This document shows positions 8,445 to 17,409 of a stretch of 64,000 nt of DNA, one piece after another. The DNA lies in NCBI GenBank assembly GCA_035606355.1, contig DATNFO010000018.1, forward strand, positions 248,001 through 312,000. Direction: 5' to 3'. Within the stretch, counting starts at the first letter, position 1. Each line of letters starts with the position of its first letter. The position numbers were made by a program, and so were the translations under genes. Under the pieces are notes generated by a model. That model saw only the letters and a list, made by a program, of their open reading frames with translations, ran no database searches and was not told where the DNA came from. Source of the DNA: Sulfopaludibacter sp035606355 (GTDB lineage: Bacteria; Acidobacteriota; Terriglobia; Bryobacterales; Bryobacteraceae).

Positions 8445-10883
8445 TCATTCCTGCCGCAATGCTGTCAGGGGATCTACCCGGGTTGCGCGGCGTGCCGGAA
8501 TGTAACAAGCGAGCGCTGTGATCGCTATCAGGAGGAGGACTGCCGTTGCGAATGCCGCGGGGTCGGCCGGCTGCACTTCAAAAAGCAGTTGTCTCATGGA
8601 GCGGGCGAGCAGTAGGGCGAGCAACGCGCCAGCGGTGATGCCTGCCACTACCGGACGCGCCGCTCCGGCGAACACCAGCCGCAAGGTGTCCGCGTAGGAA
8701 GCGCCAAGCGCGATGCGCAGCCCGATTTCGCGCGTGCGTTGAGCGACCGATTGGGCCACGACGCCGTAGATTCCGACCGCGGTGAGCAGCAACGCGCCGG
8801 CCGCAAAGATTCCCATGATCCACATGATGAAGCGGCGCTCGGCGGTGGAGCGGTCCACCAGTTCCTGCATCAGAAAGATGTTGTAGGCCGGAATGGCGGA
8901 GCCCACGGATTGCACGGCGGCGCGCAAGGCGGGTATGAGGGGGCGCGGGTCGGCGGCCGTGCGCACGGTGAGGATGGGCGCGGACAGCGGGTTGATCGGA
9001 TACGGCATATATACCTCGGGAGGCGCTGCCGACTCGACGGCAAAATGGCGGACATCGCCGACTATGCCGGCGATGGTGACCCAGGGTTGAGCAGAGGGAT
9101 TCGCGGCCGCCAGCTTGATGCGTTTACCGATCGGGTTCTGTCCGCTGAAGAAGCGGCGCGCCATAGTCTCGCCGATGAGACAGGCGGCGTGGGCGCGGTC
9201 GTTATCGTGGTCGTTCAACGGGCGGCCGGCGAGCAGCGGAATGCGCATGATCTGGAAGTAGTTCGGCGTGGCGACGCGATATTCCACCTCGGGGCGCGGT
9301 ATAACGTCCGGGACTCCTTCTATATATAACGTCGCGCCGAGATTTGAGCCCATGAGCGGCAGGCGGCTGACGGCGGCGACATCCTGCACTCCGCTTACGG
9401 CGAGCAGCCGCTTGCGAATCTCCTGATAGATCGCGGTGCGCGCAGCCGGCGTTTGCGCTTCGGGAGGCGTTTGCGTCGAGATTGTCACTACGTTGCGCGC
9501 GTCGAAACCCGGATTGACGCTGAGCACGGCTTGAAAGCTGCGCACCAGCAGCGCCGCGCCAGTGAGCAGAACGAGGGCGGCTGCGAATTCGGCCGCGACG
9601 AGCATGGAACGCAAGCGCGAGTATCCGTGCACGACGGAACGGCCGGTGAACCCGGCGGCGATTTCGCTGGAGGCCACGCGCAAGCCCGCGGGAATCGATG
9701 AAAGCACGGTTGCGGCGATGACGGCCGCGGCCATGAAGGCCATCGCCTGCCAGTTCAGGTCCACTGAGTGGAGCGCCGAGAGGTCCGCCGGGGCGGTGCT
9801 TGCCGCGGCGTGGAGGGCGATGTTCGCCAGGAGCACACCGCCAATTCCGCCGGCAATCGAGCATAGCAAGCCTTCGGAGAGCAATTGGCGGAGCAGCCGG
9901 GAGCGGGAGGCGCCCAGAGCTACACGAACATGCATTTCTCCGGAACGCGCCGCCGCCCGCGCGAGCATGAGGCCGCTGACGTTGGCGCATGCGATGAGCA
10001 GGACGAAAGCGACAGCTCCGCCGAGCAGCAATATGGGTCCGCGAATTTTTCCGGATGCGACATCACTGAGCGGCCGGGCGCCAATGGTGAATCCACGATC
10101 GGCGGCGGGGAATTCGGTTTCGAGCGACCGTCCGATGGTCTGCACATCGGCGCGCGCCCGCTCCAGCGTGACGCCGGGCCTCAGCCTGCCGATGACTTTG
10201 AGGAAGCGCACAGGGCGCACATCGGTGGTGGACGACGCAATCTGGTTCGCGCCGAGCGGCAACCATAACGCGGGCTCCACTGCCGTTCCCGCGAGCGGCT
10301 CACCGGTGTAGCGGAAGTTGGCGGGCAGCACTCCAAGTATGGTGATCGCGGGACCGCCCAGTTGCAGCACGGAGCCAATAGCATTCGGCGACCCTTGAAA
10401 CTGCTGCTGCCAAAAGCTGTAGGAGATCACGGCGACCGGGTCGGCCTGCGTGATGCGATCCTCGCGCACGCCGAACAGGCGGCCGACGGCGGGCTTGATG
10501 TCGAGGACAGAGAAAAAATCGCCGGAGACATACAGCGTGTCGAGTTGCTGCGCCGGTCCGCGACCGGTCATCACGAGATTCCAAACCGGGCTGATTGCCG
10601 CGACCTTCGAGAAGGAATGCTGCCGCGCGCGGAGATCGGCAAAGTTGGGCGCCGACGTGAAATCGCTGAGCTCGGGCTGTGACGAGCGAAGTGTTTCGAT
10701 AGCGGCCAGACGGCTGGAATCGGGGTAGGGCAGACTGTGAAGAAGCAGCACGTCCGCCATGCTGAAGACGGCGGTGTTCGCGCCGATTCCGAACGAGAGG
10801 GTAGCGATCGCGATGGCGGCGAAGCCCGGATTGCGGCGTAGGAAGCGGAGCGCGTACTTGAGATCGGCGAGCATGGAGGACAT
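8445..10883 (-). CDS. ADOP-type (MacB/FtsX) ABC transporter permease
   Basis: 812 residues. The N-terminus 'LADLKYALRFLRRNPGFAAIAIATLSFGIGANTAVFSM' is the hallmark of the acidobacterial duplicated orphan permease family (TIGR03434). It is a tandem duplication of MacB_PCD-FtsX: a first periplasmic domain (about 60-270), three membrane helices (about 275-400), a second single-helix anchor near 'LRSMLVAAEFAAALVLLTGAALL', a second periplasmic domain, and a last FtsX triplet (about 680-800) ending in 'ARRATRVDPLTALRQE'. ATG at 10874 is an alternative start. No ATPase gene lies beside it ('orphan'). Probably coupled to export or envelope stress; substrate unknown. Confidence 0.92.
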   Translation of the reverse strand: MSSMLADLKYALRFLRRNPGFAAIAIATLSFGIGANTAVFSMADVLLLHSLPYPDSSRLAAIETLRSSQPELSDFTSAPNFADLRARQHSFSKVAAISPVWNLVMTGRGPAQQLDTLYVSGDFFSVLDIKPAVGRLFGVREDRITQADPVAVISYSFWQQQFQGSPNAIGSVLQLGGPAITILGVLPANFRYTGEPLAGTAVEPALWLPLGANQIASSTTDVRPVRFLKVIGRLRPGVTLERARADVQTIGRSLETEFPAADRGFTIGARPLSDVASGKIRGPILLLGGAVAFVLLIACANVSGLMLARAAARSGEMHVRVALGASRSRLLRQLLSEGLLCSIAGGIGGVLLANIALHAAASTAPADLSALHSVDLNWQAMAFMAAAVIAATVLSSIPAGLRVASSEIAAGFTGRSVVHGYSRLRSMLVAAEFAAALVLLTGAALLVRSFQAVLSVNPGFDARNVVTISTQTPPEAQTPAARTAIYQEIRKRLLAVSGVQDVAAVSRLPLMGSNLGATLYIEGVPDVIPRPEVEYRVATPNYFQIMRIPLLAGRPLNDHDNDRAHAACLIGETMARRFFSGQNPIGKRIKLAAANPSAQPWVTIAGIVGDVRHFAVESAAPPEVYMPYPINPLSAPILTVRTAADPRPLIPALRAAVQSVGSAIPAYNIFLMQELVDRSTAERRFIMWIMGIFAAGALLLTAVGIYGVVAQSVAQRTREIGLRIALGASYADTLRLVFAGAARPVVAGITAGALLALLLARSMRQLLFEVQPADPAAFATAVLLLIAITALACYIPARRATRVDPLTALRQE

Positions 10884-11021
10884 CCGGGCAAGTCTTGTGC
10901 CGCGGCGCGGTGTTGAATCGGCGAGGTTTGGCGCGCGGGGCTATGCGGGTCGAGAGCTATTTCGGGACATTGGTGTTCGCTGGCGGGATGCTCGGTGCTT
11001 GACGGGGGTTGGTTGTTCTCA

Positions 11022-11215
11022 TCGCGATTCATTCGCCTTTCGATGCACCTTTTACCGCTCCCTCACGGTCACGGCTCCGTTGTCTGAATCATGTACATAC
11101 GGAGCCGTGACCGTGAGGGAGCAGTAAAAGTTGCCGGGGATCGGAGTGCGGTTGAATGCGGTAAAAAAGCAATTCGATATTCTTTCACAACGCCGTAAGG
11201 GAGCGGCAAACGGTA
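11022..11215 (+). repeat. R1 dispersed hairpin element, copy 3
   Basis: Flank CATCGCGATTCATTCGCCTTTCGATG, then arm 11046-11080 (CACCTTTTACCGCTCCC... to ...CGGCTCCGT), loop TGTCTGAATCATGTACAT, and arm 11099-11133 (ACGGAGCCGTGACCGTGAGG...). The right flank TTGAATGCGGTAAAAAAGCAATTCGATATTCTTTCACA follows, then a second right-arm remnant up to the stop of the VOC gene. It fills most of the 339-bp spacer after the ADOP start; the rest (10884-11021) shows nothing recognisable. Confidence 0.88.
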
Positions 11216-11222
11216 CCGGGCG

Positions 11223-11669
11223 TCAGTGTTTTGTTGGACTTCGTATGGCGCCCCAGTCTTCGGGCGCTACGTCGCGGACGTGCTTTGAGAAGAGCCAGCG
11301 GTGGCCATCCAGATCGTTCGCGCCATACTGCCGCTCACCGTACATGGTTTCGTTGAGTTCTTCGAAAAGCGTGACACCGGCAGCTTTCGCGCGGGCGCAG
11401 TGGGCGTCCACGTCTTCCACAAAAACGGTGAGGGATTGCGTTTCATACCCCGCCTCGGCGGGAACGTCGCGACCCTTCCGCGGCCCGTTCAGCATGATCC
11501 ACGCATCGCCCAGGTGCATCTGCGCGCCTTGAGGGGCGTCCGGCGGACCGTAACGGTAGTGTTCTTCAAAGCCGAAGACGCGGGTGAGCCACTCTATCGC
11601 TACGGCGATATCGCGATAGCAGATGTGCGGCAGAATGACATTTGCCGGAACCGAACGGTTGTTCAACAT
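11223..11669 (-). CDS. VOC (glyoxalase/bleomycin-resistance) family protein
   Basis: 148 residues from ATG at 11669, chosen because GAGG lies about 7 bp upstream; a GTG at 11705 would add 12 unlikely residues. The VOC fold is visible: 'ILPHICYRDIAVAIEWLTRVFGFEEHYRY', 'AQMHLGDAWIMLNG', 'SLTVFVEDVDAHCARAKAAGVTLFEEL', and 'YGERQYGANDLDGHRWLFS' with the conserved Tyr/Asp-Gly-His closing strand. Related proteins are annotated as glyoxalases or PhnB-like; the reaction cannot be told. A single-domain monomer of this size would dimerise. Its 3' end touches an R1 repeat. Confidence 0.85.
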   Translation of the reverse strand: MLNNRSVPANVILPHICYRDIAVAIEWLTRVFGFEEHYRYGPPDAPQGAQMHLGDAWIMLNGPRKGRDVPAEAGYETQSLTVFVEDVDAHCARAKAAGVTLFEELNETMYGERQYGANDLDGHRWLFSKHVRDVAPEDWGAIRSPTKH

Positions 11670-11900
11670 TTTCGGCCTCGTTTGTTTTATGCACAACTTT
11701 GCCACAAACCTCTGGCGCTAAGTTGCTGTAATTGTACGTCGAAAAAGCTGTTGATATCGTACGTGAAACCGCTGGAGGGCTCTTGGATTCGGGTGCGTTG
11801 CACGGTAAAAAGAGAGAGTCCATTCGCCGGCTGCGCAGCCACAACAGCAAATCTCGGGGGAGGTGGTTGTTGTGGTTGCGTCAGCGGGCTTTGGGCGTCC

Positions 11901-12842
11901 CTACTTCGCGGCCACAGCCGCATGAACCGGCGTGAGCCAGTTGTGGCGATCCTGAACGCCGCCTTCGACGATTCCGAAGAACTCCTTCTGCAGCCGTTCC
12001 GCCACTGGTCCGCGGCGTCCCTTGCCGATGGTGATGCGGTCGATGGAACGGATCGGCGTGATTTCGGCGGCGGTACCGGTGAAGAAGACCTCGTCGGCGA
12101 TGTAGAGCATTTCGCGCGGGATGATGGTTTCGACCGTCGGAATACCGAGGTCGCGCGCCAGGGTCAGGACGGAATCGCGGGTAATCCCGGGAAGCACGCT
12201 TGCGCCGAGCGGCGGCGTCATCAGTTTGCCGTCGCGCACCACAAAAATGTTTTCGCCGGAACCTTCGCTGACGTAGCCGCTGGCGTCAAGCGCGATGCCT
12301 TCCACGTAGCCGTTGGCGATGGCTTCCATCTTGATGAGTTGCGAATTCATGTAATTCGCGCCGGCTTTGGCCATGGCGGGGAAGGTGTTGGGGGCCATGC
12401 GCGTCCAACTGGAGACGCAGACGTCAATACCCTGCTCAATGGCCTCGTCGCCGAGGTATTTGCCCCAGTTCCAACAGGCGATATAAACCTCGATGGGGTT
12501 TTTCGCGCCGTTCACGCCCACGTCGCCGTAGCCGCGCATGACGATGGGCTTCACGTACGCCGCACCCATATTATTGACGCGGACAACCTCGAGCATAGCG
12601 TCCATGAGCTGCTCGTGAGAGTAGCCTACGTTCTCCATGCGGTAGACCTTGGCCGAATCCAGCAAGCGGCGGGTATGTTCTTTCATCCGGAAAAACGCCG
12701 GACCCTTAGGGGTGGAATAGCAGCGTATGCCTTCAAACACACTGCTGCCGTAACTGACGACGTGTGCCAGCACATGAATGGTGGCATCTTCCCATCGGAT
12801 GAAGCGACCGTTATGCCAGATTTTTTCGGTGGGTTTCAGCAT
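11901..12842 (-). CDS. ilvE: Branched-chain amino acid aminotransferase
   Basis: 313 residues, PLP fold-type IV transaminase for the last step of Leu/Ile/Val synthesis (and first step of breakdown) using 2-oxoglutarate/glutamate. Seen: 'WHNGRFIRWEDATIHVLAHVVSYGSSVFEGIR' (about 8-40), 'MKEHTRRLLDSAKVY', 'AYVKPIVMRGYGDVG', 'FPAMAKAGANYMNSQL' with the PLP-binding Lys, 'SEGSGENIFVVRDG' and 'VEEI-like IIPREMLYIADEVFFTGTAAEITPI'. Length is standard. The upstream flippase-like gene ends 7 bp before this start, so the pair is an operon. Confidence 0.95.
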   Translation of the reverse strand: MLKPTEKIWHNGRFIRWEDATIHVLAHVVSYGSSVFEGIRCYSTPKGPAFFRMKEHTRRLLDSAKVYRMENVGYSHEQLMDAMLEVVRVNNMGAAYVKPIVMRGYGDVGVNGAKNPIEVYIACWNWGKYLGDEAIEQGIDVCVSSWTRMAPNTFPAMAKAGANYMNSQLIKMEAIANGYVEGIALDASGYVSEGSGENIFVVRDGKLMTPPLGASVLPGITRDSVLTLARDLGIPTVETIIPREMLYIADEVFFTGTAAEITPIRSIDRITIGKGRRGPVAERLQKEFFGIVEGGVQDRHNWLTPVHAAVAAK

Positions 12843-12849
12843 GCTGCAA

Positions 12850-13887
12850 TTATAACGTCTGGGCGGGCGTATGACCGGCGCTATGGCGGGCGCGCTCGCG
12901 GAGCTCGGAGACGTTGACTCCGGCTAGGGCGGTGGCGATTCCGCCGGTGAGAAGCAGGGGCAAGGTCCAGATAGCCAGCAGAAGAATCGAGAACGTCTTG
13001 GCGGTCTCCGCTTCCACGTCGAACAGGCGCAGCGCCGTGGTGCAACCCACGTTGAAGACGCCTACATTGCCGGGAGCGTTCGGGACGATGGTGACCAGGC
13101 GAATGATCGTGAGCACAGCGCAGGCCGTCAGGAACGAAAGGTCCAGAGCGTACGCCTTCATGAGGAACCACACCGAGAGGAACTGCATCGCGACATAGAG
13201 CAGGCTGATGGCGGTGGTAACTCCCAACGTCCGAAGATTACCCATGAGCTGCAAGCCTTCGATGACGTGGCGAAAGGTAGCTGCCCATTTGTTCTCAGTG
13301 AGGCTGGCATGCTGTTCGTGTTTGGCCATCACCACCCAGCAGAGCGCTACGGCTGCAGCCATGAGAATGACCGAGAGAATCTCCACACCGATGGTGACAT
13401 CGCGCGGGATTCCCTGAACGTACGCCGCCATCAGCAGGAATGCGACGATCACCCAGACGCCGTCGAGCAGACGCTCGACTGCCGCGGAGGCGAAGCCGAG
13501 GGAGATGCGAAGGTCGTTCCAATGAGCCATCAGGTAGCAGCGGATGAGCTCGCCCACGTGCAACGGCAGCACTTCGTTGGCGAACAGGCCGATGGCGATT
13601 GATTGAACCGTGCGCCAGAAGCGGGTGCGCACGACCGGCGCGAGCAGCACGTCCCAGCGCCACGCCTGGACGACATAACTTCCCAGGTACGTGACCACGG
13701 CGAGGCCGACCCAGCGGTAGTCCAGAGTGCGAATGTCAGTATAGAGGTCGTGGAAATTGTAGCCGTGGAAGAGAATCAGCAGGCATACGATGGAGGCGGC
13801 ATAGCCTGCCGCTTGCGGTAACCAGCGCGGCGTTCGCCTTCGTTTGCGCGGCACTGCGTCGACGAGGTTCGGGTCGCTTGGCCGCAC
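12850..13887 (-). CDS. Lysylphosphatidylglycerol synthase-TM / UPF0104-like integral membrane protein
   Basis: 345 residues from GTG at 13887 with about seven or eight membrane helices. The pattern matches the LPG_synthase_TM / YbhN (UPF0104, TIGR00374) group: 'GLAVVTYLGSYVVQAWRWDVLL', 'SIAIGLFANEVLPLHVGELIRCYLM', 'AVERLLDGVWVIVAF', and 'LTIIRLVTIVPNAPGNVGVFN' near the C-terminus. Members are proposed lipid flippases or phosphatidylglycerol-modifying partners; role here is inferred. Downstream ilvE is 7 bp away and the TolB-like gene ends 31 bp upstream, so three minus-strand genes may share a transcript. Confidence 0.85.
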   Translation of the reverse strand: MRPSDPNLVDAVPRKRRRTPRWLPQAAGYAASIVCLLILFHGYNFHDLYTDIRTLDYRWVGLAVVTYLGSYVVQAWRWDVLLAPVVRTRFWRTVQSIAIGLFANEVLPLHVGELIRCYLMAHWNDLRISLGFASAAVERLLDGVWVIVAFLLMAAYVQGIPRDVTIGVEILSVILMAAAVALCWVVMAKHEQHASLTENKWAATFRHVIEGLQLMGNLRTLGVTTAISLLYVAMQFLSVWFLMKAYALDLSFLTACAVLTIIRLVTIVPNAPGNVGVFNVGCTTALRLFDVEAETAKTFSILLLAIWTLPLLLTGGIATALAGVNVSELRERARHSAGHTPAQTL

Positions 13888-13918
13888 GACTTCATTCTAT
13901 CCTGCGGCGCAGGCGCGC

Positions 13919-14926
13919 CTACCGATCCCACCTCGCGGTAAAGATGTTGAACTCGTAGCGCTCTTTGGCGTCGCGGTCGGAGCAGAAGACCAGCGTCTTG
14001 CCGTCGGGCGAGAATTCGGGGAAGGAGGTGAAGCCGCCCCAATCGGTGACGCGCTGCAGGCCGCTGCCGTCGAGGTTCATCAGGTAAAGATCGAAGTGGC
14101 GGCTGTCGCAATCGTGCTTGTTCGATGAGAAGAGGATCTTCTTCCCGTCCGGTGTGAACGTAGGCGCGAAGCTGGCGCATCCGAAGTTGGTGATGACGCG
14201 CGCTCCGGAGCCATCGGCATTGGCGACCATGATCTCCATTTTCATCGGCACCGTCAGGTTGTCGGCGAGTAGGCTCTTGTAGCGCGCCATGTCGTCGCCG
14301 GTCTTCGGATAATTCGAGCGCCAGACGAGGTGCTTGCCGTCGCGCGAGAAAACGGCGCCTCCGTCGTAGCCCGGTGTCCTGGTGATCTGGCGCTTGGAGG
14401 AGCCGTCGGTGCGCATGGTCCACAGGTCCAGATCATGAGATGCGAGCGAAGTGTACACGATGTTGCCGGTTTTCCAGTTGACCGTGGCTTCGGCATCATA
14501 GCCGGGTGTGCTGGTGAGACGCTTTTCGATCTTGCCGTCGTCGGTGGCAAGGAAGATGTCGTAGCCGGGGAAGACGCCCCAGACGTAGCCTTTGCTGCGG
14601 TCGGGCGGCGTGGGGCAGGCGTCGCCGGCCAGGTGCGTGGAGGCGTATACGATGTGGCGGTTGTCGCTCAGGAAATAGGCGCAGGTGGTCCGGCCTTTGC
14701 CGGTGGAAACGAGGTGCTGATCGGAGCCGTCCGCATTCATGAGAAAGATCTGATCGCAATCGTAGGGGGCGCGCGTGGTTTGAAAGATCAGCCGTTTACC
14801 GTCCGGCGCCCAGTAGGCCTCGGCGTTCTGACCACCGTGCGTCAATTGGCGGATATCGGAGAAGAAGGGCGTTTGGGCGGCGGCGATGGCGGCATAGGCG
14901 AGGGCAGTGGCGACGGTTTTGTGCAT
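13919..14926 (-). CDS. Secreted TolB-like (PD40/WD40-type) beta-propeller protein
   Basis: 335 residues from ATG at 14926 (a TTG at 14938 is possible). A signal peptide (TVATALAYAAIAAAQ) precedes repeated PD40 blades: 'DIRQLTHGG..AEAYWAPDGKRLIFQT', 'QIFLMNADGSDQHLV', 'RQITRTPGYDGGAVFSRDGKHLVWRS', 'FAPTFTPDGKKILFSS', 'DLYLMNLDGSGLQRVTDW', 'FPEFSPDGKTLVFCSDRD'. This is the TolB C-terminal type propeller, here without the TolB N-terminal domain. Likely periplasmic, protein-binding. It may head an operon with the downstream flippase and ilvE. Confidence 0.88.
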   Translation of the reverse strand: MHKTVATALAYAAIAAAQTPFFSDIRQLTHGGQNAEAYWAPDGKRLIFQTTRAPYDCDQIFLMNADGSDQHLVSTGKGRTTCAYFLSDNRHIVYASTHLAGDACPTPPDRSKGYVWGVFPGYDIFLATDDGKIEKRLTSTPGYDAEATVNWKTGNIVYTSLASHDLDLWTMRTDGSSKRQITRTPGYDGGAVFSRDGKHLVWRSNYPKTGDDMARYKSLLADNLTVPMKMEIMVANADGSGARVITNFGCASFAPTFTPDGKKILFSSNKHDCDSRHFDLYLMNLDGSGLQRVTDWGGFTSFPEFSPDGKTLVFCSDRDAKERYEFNIFTARWDR

Positions 14927-15007
14927 GTGAATCTTCAAAGTATAGTCGAGCGCGGCGCGGGAGGTTTGAGAGTGGTTGATCCTGATTTTTGCGAGTAAGA
15001 TACCAGT

Positions 15008-15649
15008 ATGAGGATGCTACGGGTTGCGCTGCCATTCGCCCTTTTCGCGGTGGCCGGGTTTGCTCAGTTGGATCAGAAAACGAACAAAGAGAACATGGTG
15101 CGCGATCGCGGGCGCACGCCGGTGCAGCCTCCCGGACAGGTTCTGACGTACGGGCGCGTGGGAACGCAGGATTCGGTGCCATACGGACCGGTGACCGTGC
15201 GCGGCCTTCTGGTAGATGCGGGATGCCGCAACAGGAGCACGAACAACCTCTACAAGCCGGTGACGCCGCTCCCCGCCGCAACGCCGAACGGCGCCATGCA
15301 GGGCGGCAATAATGGACCGAATTCGGTGAACGGCATCACGGTGGATCAGCAGACGCTCGCGCAGGAGCGCGCGGATATTTTGCCGCACCTGGTGCCCGAC
15401 ATGTTGGCTCGGCAGGCCGATCAAACCTGCTCGGTGACCGGGCAGACGACGCAGTATTCGGTGCTGCTGCAGAATGGCCGGTTTATCGATCTCGATTACG
15501 CGGGCGATACGCTGGCCAACGAGGTCGTGTTCGCCACGCCGCAGGGACAGGCGATGTTGAACGGCACCGGTCCCGGCGTGAAGATGCAGGTCACGGTGAG
15601 CGGCCGCGTGACCGGGAATCGCATCTTCGTCGAACAGCTCACGAAATAA
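15008..15649 (+). CDS. Secreted protein of unknown function
   Basis: 213 residues with a signal peptide (MLRVALPFALFAVAGFAQ). The mature region has no family I recognise. It is rich in Gly/Asn/Gln in the middle and ends in an OB-like strand pattern ('VKMQVTVSGRVTGNRIFVEQL') after 'GRFIDLDYAGDTLANE', which recalls the DUF-type secreted proteins of acidobacteria that describe a 'YSVLLQNGRFI' segment. Two Cys (in 'DAGCRNRS' and 'DQTCSVTG') could form a disulfide. Its TAA stop is followed directly by the ATG of hpt, so the two are cotranscribed and translationally adjacent. Confidence 0.7.
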   Translation: MRMLRVALPFALFAVAGFAQLDQKTNKENMVRDRGRTPVQPPGQVLTYGRVGTQDSVPYGPVTVRGLLVDAGCRNRSTNNLYKPVTPLPAATPNGAMQGGNNGPNSVNGITVDQQTLAQERADILPHLVPDMLARQADQTCSVTGQTTQYSVLLQNGRFIDLDYAGDTLANEVVFATPQGQAMLNGTGPGVKMQVTVSGRVTGNRIFVEQLTK

Positions 15650-16174
15650 ATGACCGATCCAAACCTGCGGGTTCTGATCTCCGCCGAGAAGATCCAGGCC
15701 CGGATTCGCGAGATGGGCGAGCAGATTTCCGCCGACTACCCCACCGGCAATCTGCACATGATCTGCATTCTCAAGGGGGCGTGCTTTTTCCTGACGGACT
15801 TGGCTCGGGCCATGAAACGCGACGTATTTGTCGACTTCATGGGCATCTCGACGTACGGGAAAGGCAAGACCAGTTCGGGCGAAGTGAAGGTCACCAAAGA
15901 CCTGGATATTTCACTCGAAGGCGCGGATGTGCTGATTGTCGAGGATATTGTCGATAGCGGGGTAACGCTGAATTACCTGATGCAACTGCTGGCGCAGCGA
16001 AAGCCGAAGAGCATACGGATCGCGGCGCTGCTGGATAAACCGGAGAGAAGGCTAAGGCCGGTGGAGGCCAGCTACGTCGGGTTCCAGATTCCGGACCACT
16101 TCGTGGTGGGGTACGGGCTGGATTACGCGGAGAAGTATCGCAATCTGGATGCGATTTGCCTGCTCGAGAGCTAA
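15650..16174 (+). CDS. hpt: Hypoxanthine phosphoribosyltransferase
   Basis: 174 residues. Salvages hypoxanthine/guanine with PRPP to IMP/GMP. Seen: N-terminal 'LISAEKIQARIREMGEQISADY', 'ICILKGACFFLTDLARAM', the flexible loop 'VDFMGISTYGKGKTSSGEVKVTKDLD', the PRPP motif 'VLIVEDIVDSGVTLNYL' (about 98-114), and 'RIAALLDKPERR'. 'VGYGLDYAEKYRNLDAIC' closes the protein as in all bacterial Hpt. Cytoplasmic. It starts on the base after the preceding stop codon. Confidence 0.97.
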   Translation: MTDPNLRVLISAEKIQARIREMGEQISADYPTGNLHMICILKGACFFLTDLARAMKRDVFVDFMGISTYGKGKTSSGEVKVTKDLDISLEGADVLIVEDIVDSGVTLNYLMQLLAQRKPKSIRIAALLDKPERRLRPVEASYVGFQIPDHFVVGYGLDYAEKYRNLDAICLLES

Positions 16175-16209
16175 ACAAAAGGCGGCGCAGGCCCTCAGGT
16201 CGCGCCGCC
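16173..16209 (-). terminator. Intrinsic terminator for the PEP-CTERM gene
   Basis: Inverted repeat GGCGGCGC (16181-16188) / GCGCCGCC (16202-16209) with a 13-base loop. On the minus strand it is followed by a T-rich run (TTTTGTTT), as expected for Rho-independent termination of the gene ending at 16233. On the plus strand it lacks a T run, though it lies right after hpt. Confidence 0.65.
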
Positions 16210-16232
16210 GCACTTCGATTCCTACGTAGTCC

Positions 16233-16970
16233 TTAGCGCCGCCGCAACCCGCGCCGGACGCCCGGAAGCATCAAGGCCAAGCCGGAAAGCAGCAGTGCCG
16301 CCGGACCGGGCTCCGGAATTCCAGTGGTGTTGCTGGTCACCGATAGATTATCGAGACCGACCGATTCGTCGCCGCCGCCCTGCCAGCCGGCGCCCGACGC
16401 GAAGAAGTCGAACACCGCGTTGCCGCTGCTGTCCGCGCTCAGCCCGGTGATCGTGATGTCATAGACGGACGTGGTGCCGTCGGCGTTCAACAGCGTTACC
16501 GTCGTCCCCGCGGGCGGGTTCGGGTACGGATTGCCCGGATATTCCGGACTTGTACCCAAAGCGAAATTGCGGAAGGGCTGCTGGAAAATCGAATTCGAAT
16601 TCAGGTTGACGTTCATCAAATCGGGTATGCAGCAGCTCCAAGTCGTGCCGTCCCACGTGTCGATCGCCAAAAACGTGAACTCTAGCGCCAGATCCTGATT
16701 TGGAGCCAGTCCCGTGAGGGTCAGCGTGGTTGCCGCAGCCGGGTTCCCGGTGGCATAGTCCTGCCAAACTTGGTTCCCGTCAACCGTGGCGTCGCCGTGA
16801 ACGATTGTTGTGGTTGTCACTCCGCAAGCGGCGCACGCGGTTATGCCGCTGCCTTGGCCACTCTCGAAGTTGTTGGTGTACACGACCGATGCTTGGGAGA
16901 CCGCAGCCAAACCCCAAAACATACCCGCCGCCAGGAGCGGCTGAATCGCGTGCAAATAACGAGCCTTCAT
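16233..16970 (-). CDS. PEP-CTERM sorting domain protein
   Basis: 245 residues. Signal peptide (PLLAAGMFWGLAAVSQA), a beta-rich mature domain ('VVYTNNFESGQGSGI', 'FTFLAIDTWDGTTW', 'VYDITITGLSADSSGNAVFDFFASG', 'VGLDNLSV'), and a classic PEP-CTERM tail: 'IPEPGPAALLLSGLALML' followed by a basic 'RRGLRRR'. The tail predicts cleavage and sorting by an exosortase; no exosortase gene is in the window. The central part resembles carbohydrate-binding jelly rolls, but that is inference. Confidence 0.88.
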   Translation of the reverse strand: MKARYLHAIQPLLAAGMFWGLAAVSQASVVYTNNFESGQGSGITACAACGVTTTTIVHGDATVDGNQVWQDYATGNPAAATTLTLTGLAPNQDLALEFTFLAIDTWDGTTWSCCIPDLMNVNLNSNSIFQQPFRNFALGTSPEYPGNPYPNPPAGTTVTLLNADGTTSVYDITITGLSADSSGNAVFDFFASGAGWQGGGDESVGLDNLSVTSNTTGIPEPGPAALLLSGLALMLPGVRRGLRRR

Positions 16971-17409
16971 TCTTCCTCCCGAAGATCAGTTTTATACAGA
17001 GAAGTATTGTGACTCATTTGCCTAATGATGTCCGCAATTTGAGTGCGTGGACGAAGCGATTTGGGTACTATTCAGGCAGCGTTTTGGTACTATAGCGCGA
17101 ACCGTGGTAGTCGTTCCCTCCGCCGGAACGCGCAGCACTCCACGAAGCGGGCCCGCTCCAGCAGCGGCAGATCAGCTCAGTGATCAATTGGCGTCATCGG
17201 AGCGAGTGGCCGCGCGCCATTTGGCTGGAAAATGTCCGATACGCGGAAGTGCGAGCCGCCCGTCGGCCCCGAAAATGATGCAGCGGGAACGGCGTCGGAC
17301 GGCGTTAGGAGTTAATACCGGTGGCCATTGGTGGCCGGCGGACGACGCCGTGACCCGTAGGCTCGGCAAGTTCGGTTCTCGACAGAGCTATCCAGGCAGC
17401 GTTTTGGTG
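16971..17409. other. Non-coding spacer with a 32-bp direct repeat
   Basis: No convincing gene. A 32-bp direct repeat, CTATTCAGGCAGCGTTTTGG... at 17068-17099 and CTATCCAGGCAGCGTTTTGG... at 17388-17419 (29 of 32 identical), flanks a 288-bp segment. The second copy overlaps the stop codon of the gene at 17410. The enclosed segment has no recognisable ORF, terminal inverted repeat or tRNA. Confidence 0.6.

Noticed and set aside
11706..11900. Possible small genes in the spacer between the VOC gene and ilvE
   Set aside because: Short open frames there lack ribosome sites and protein-like composition; the stretch is better read as promoter and spacer DNA.
17101..17387. Insertion sequence between the 32-bp direct repeats
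   Set aside because: At 288 bp with no ORF and no terminal inverted repeats it cannot be called an IS; kept only as an unexplained segment.
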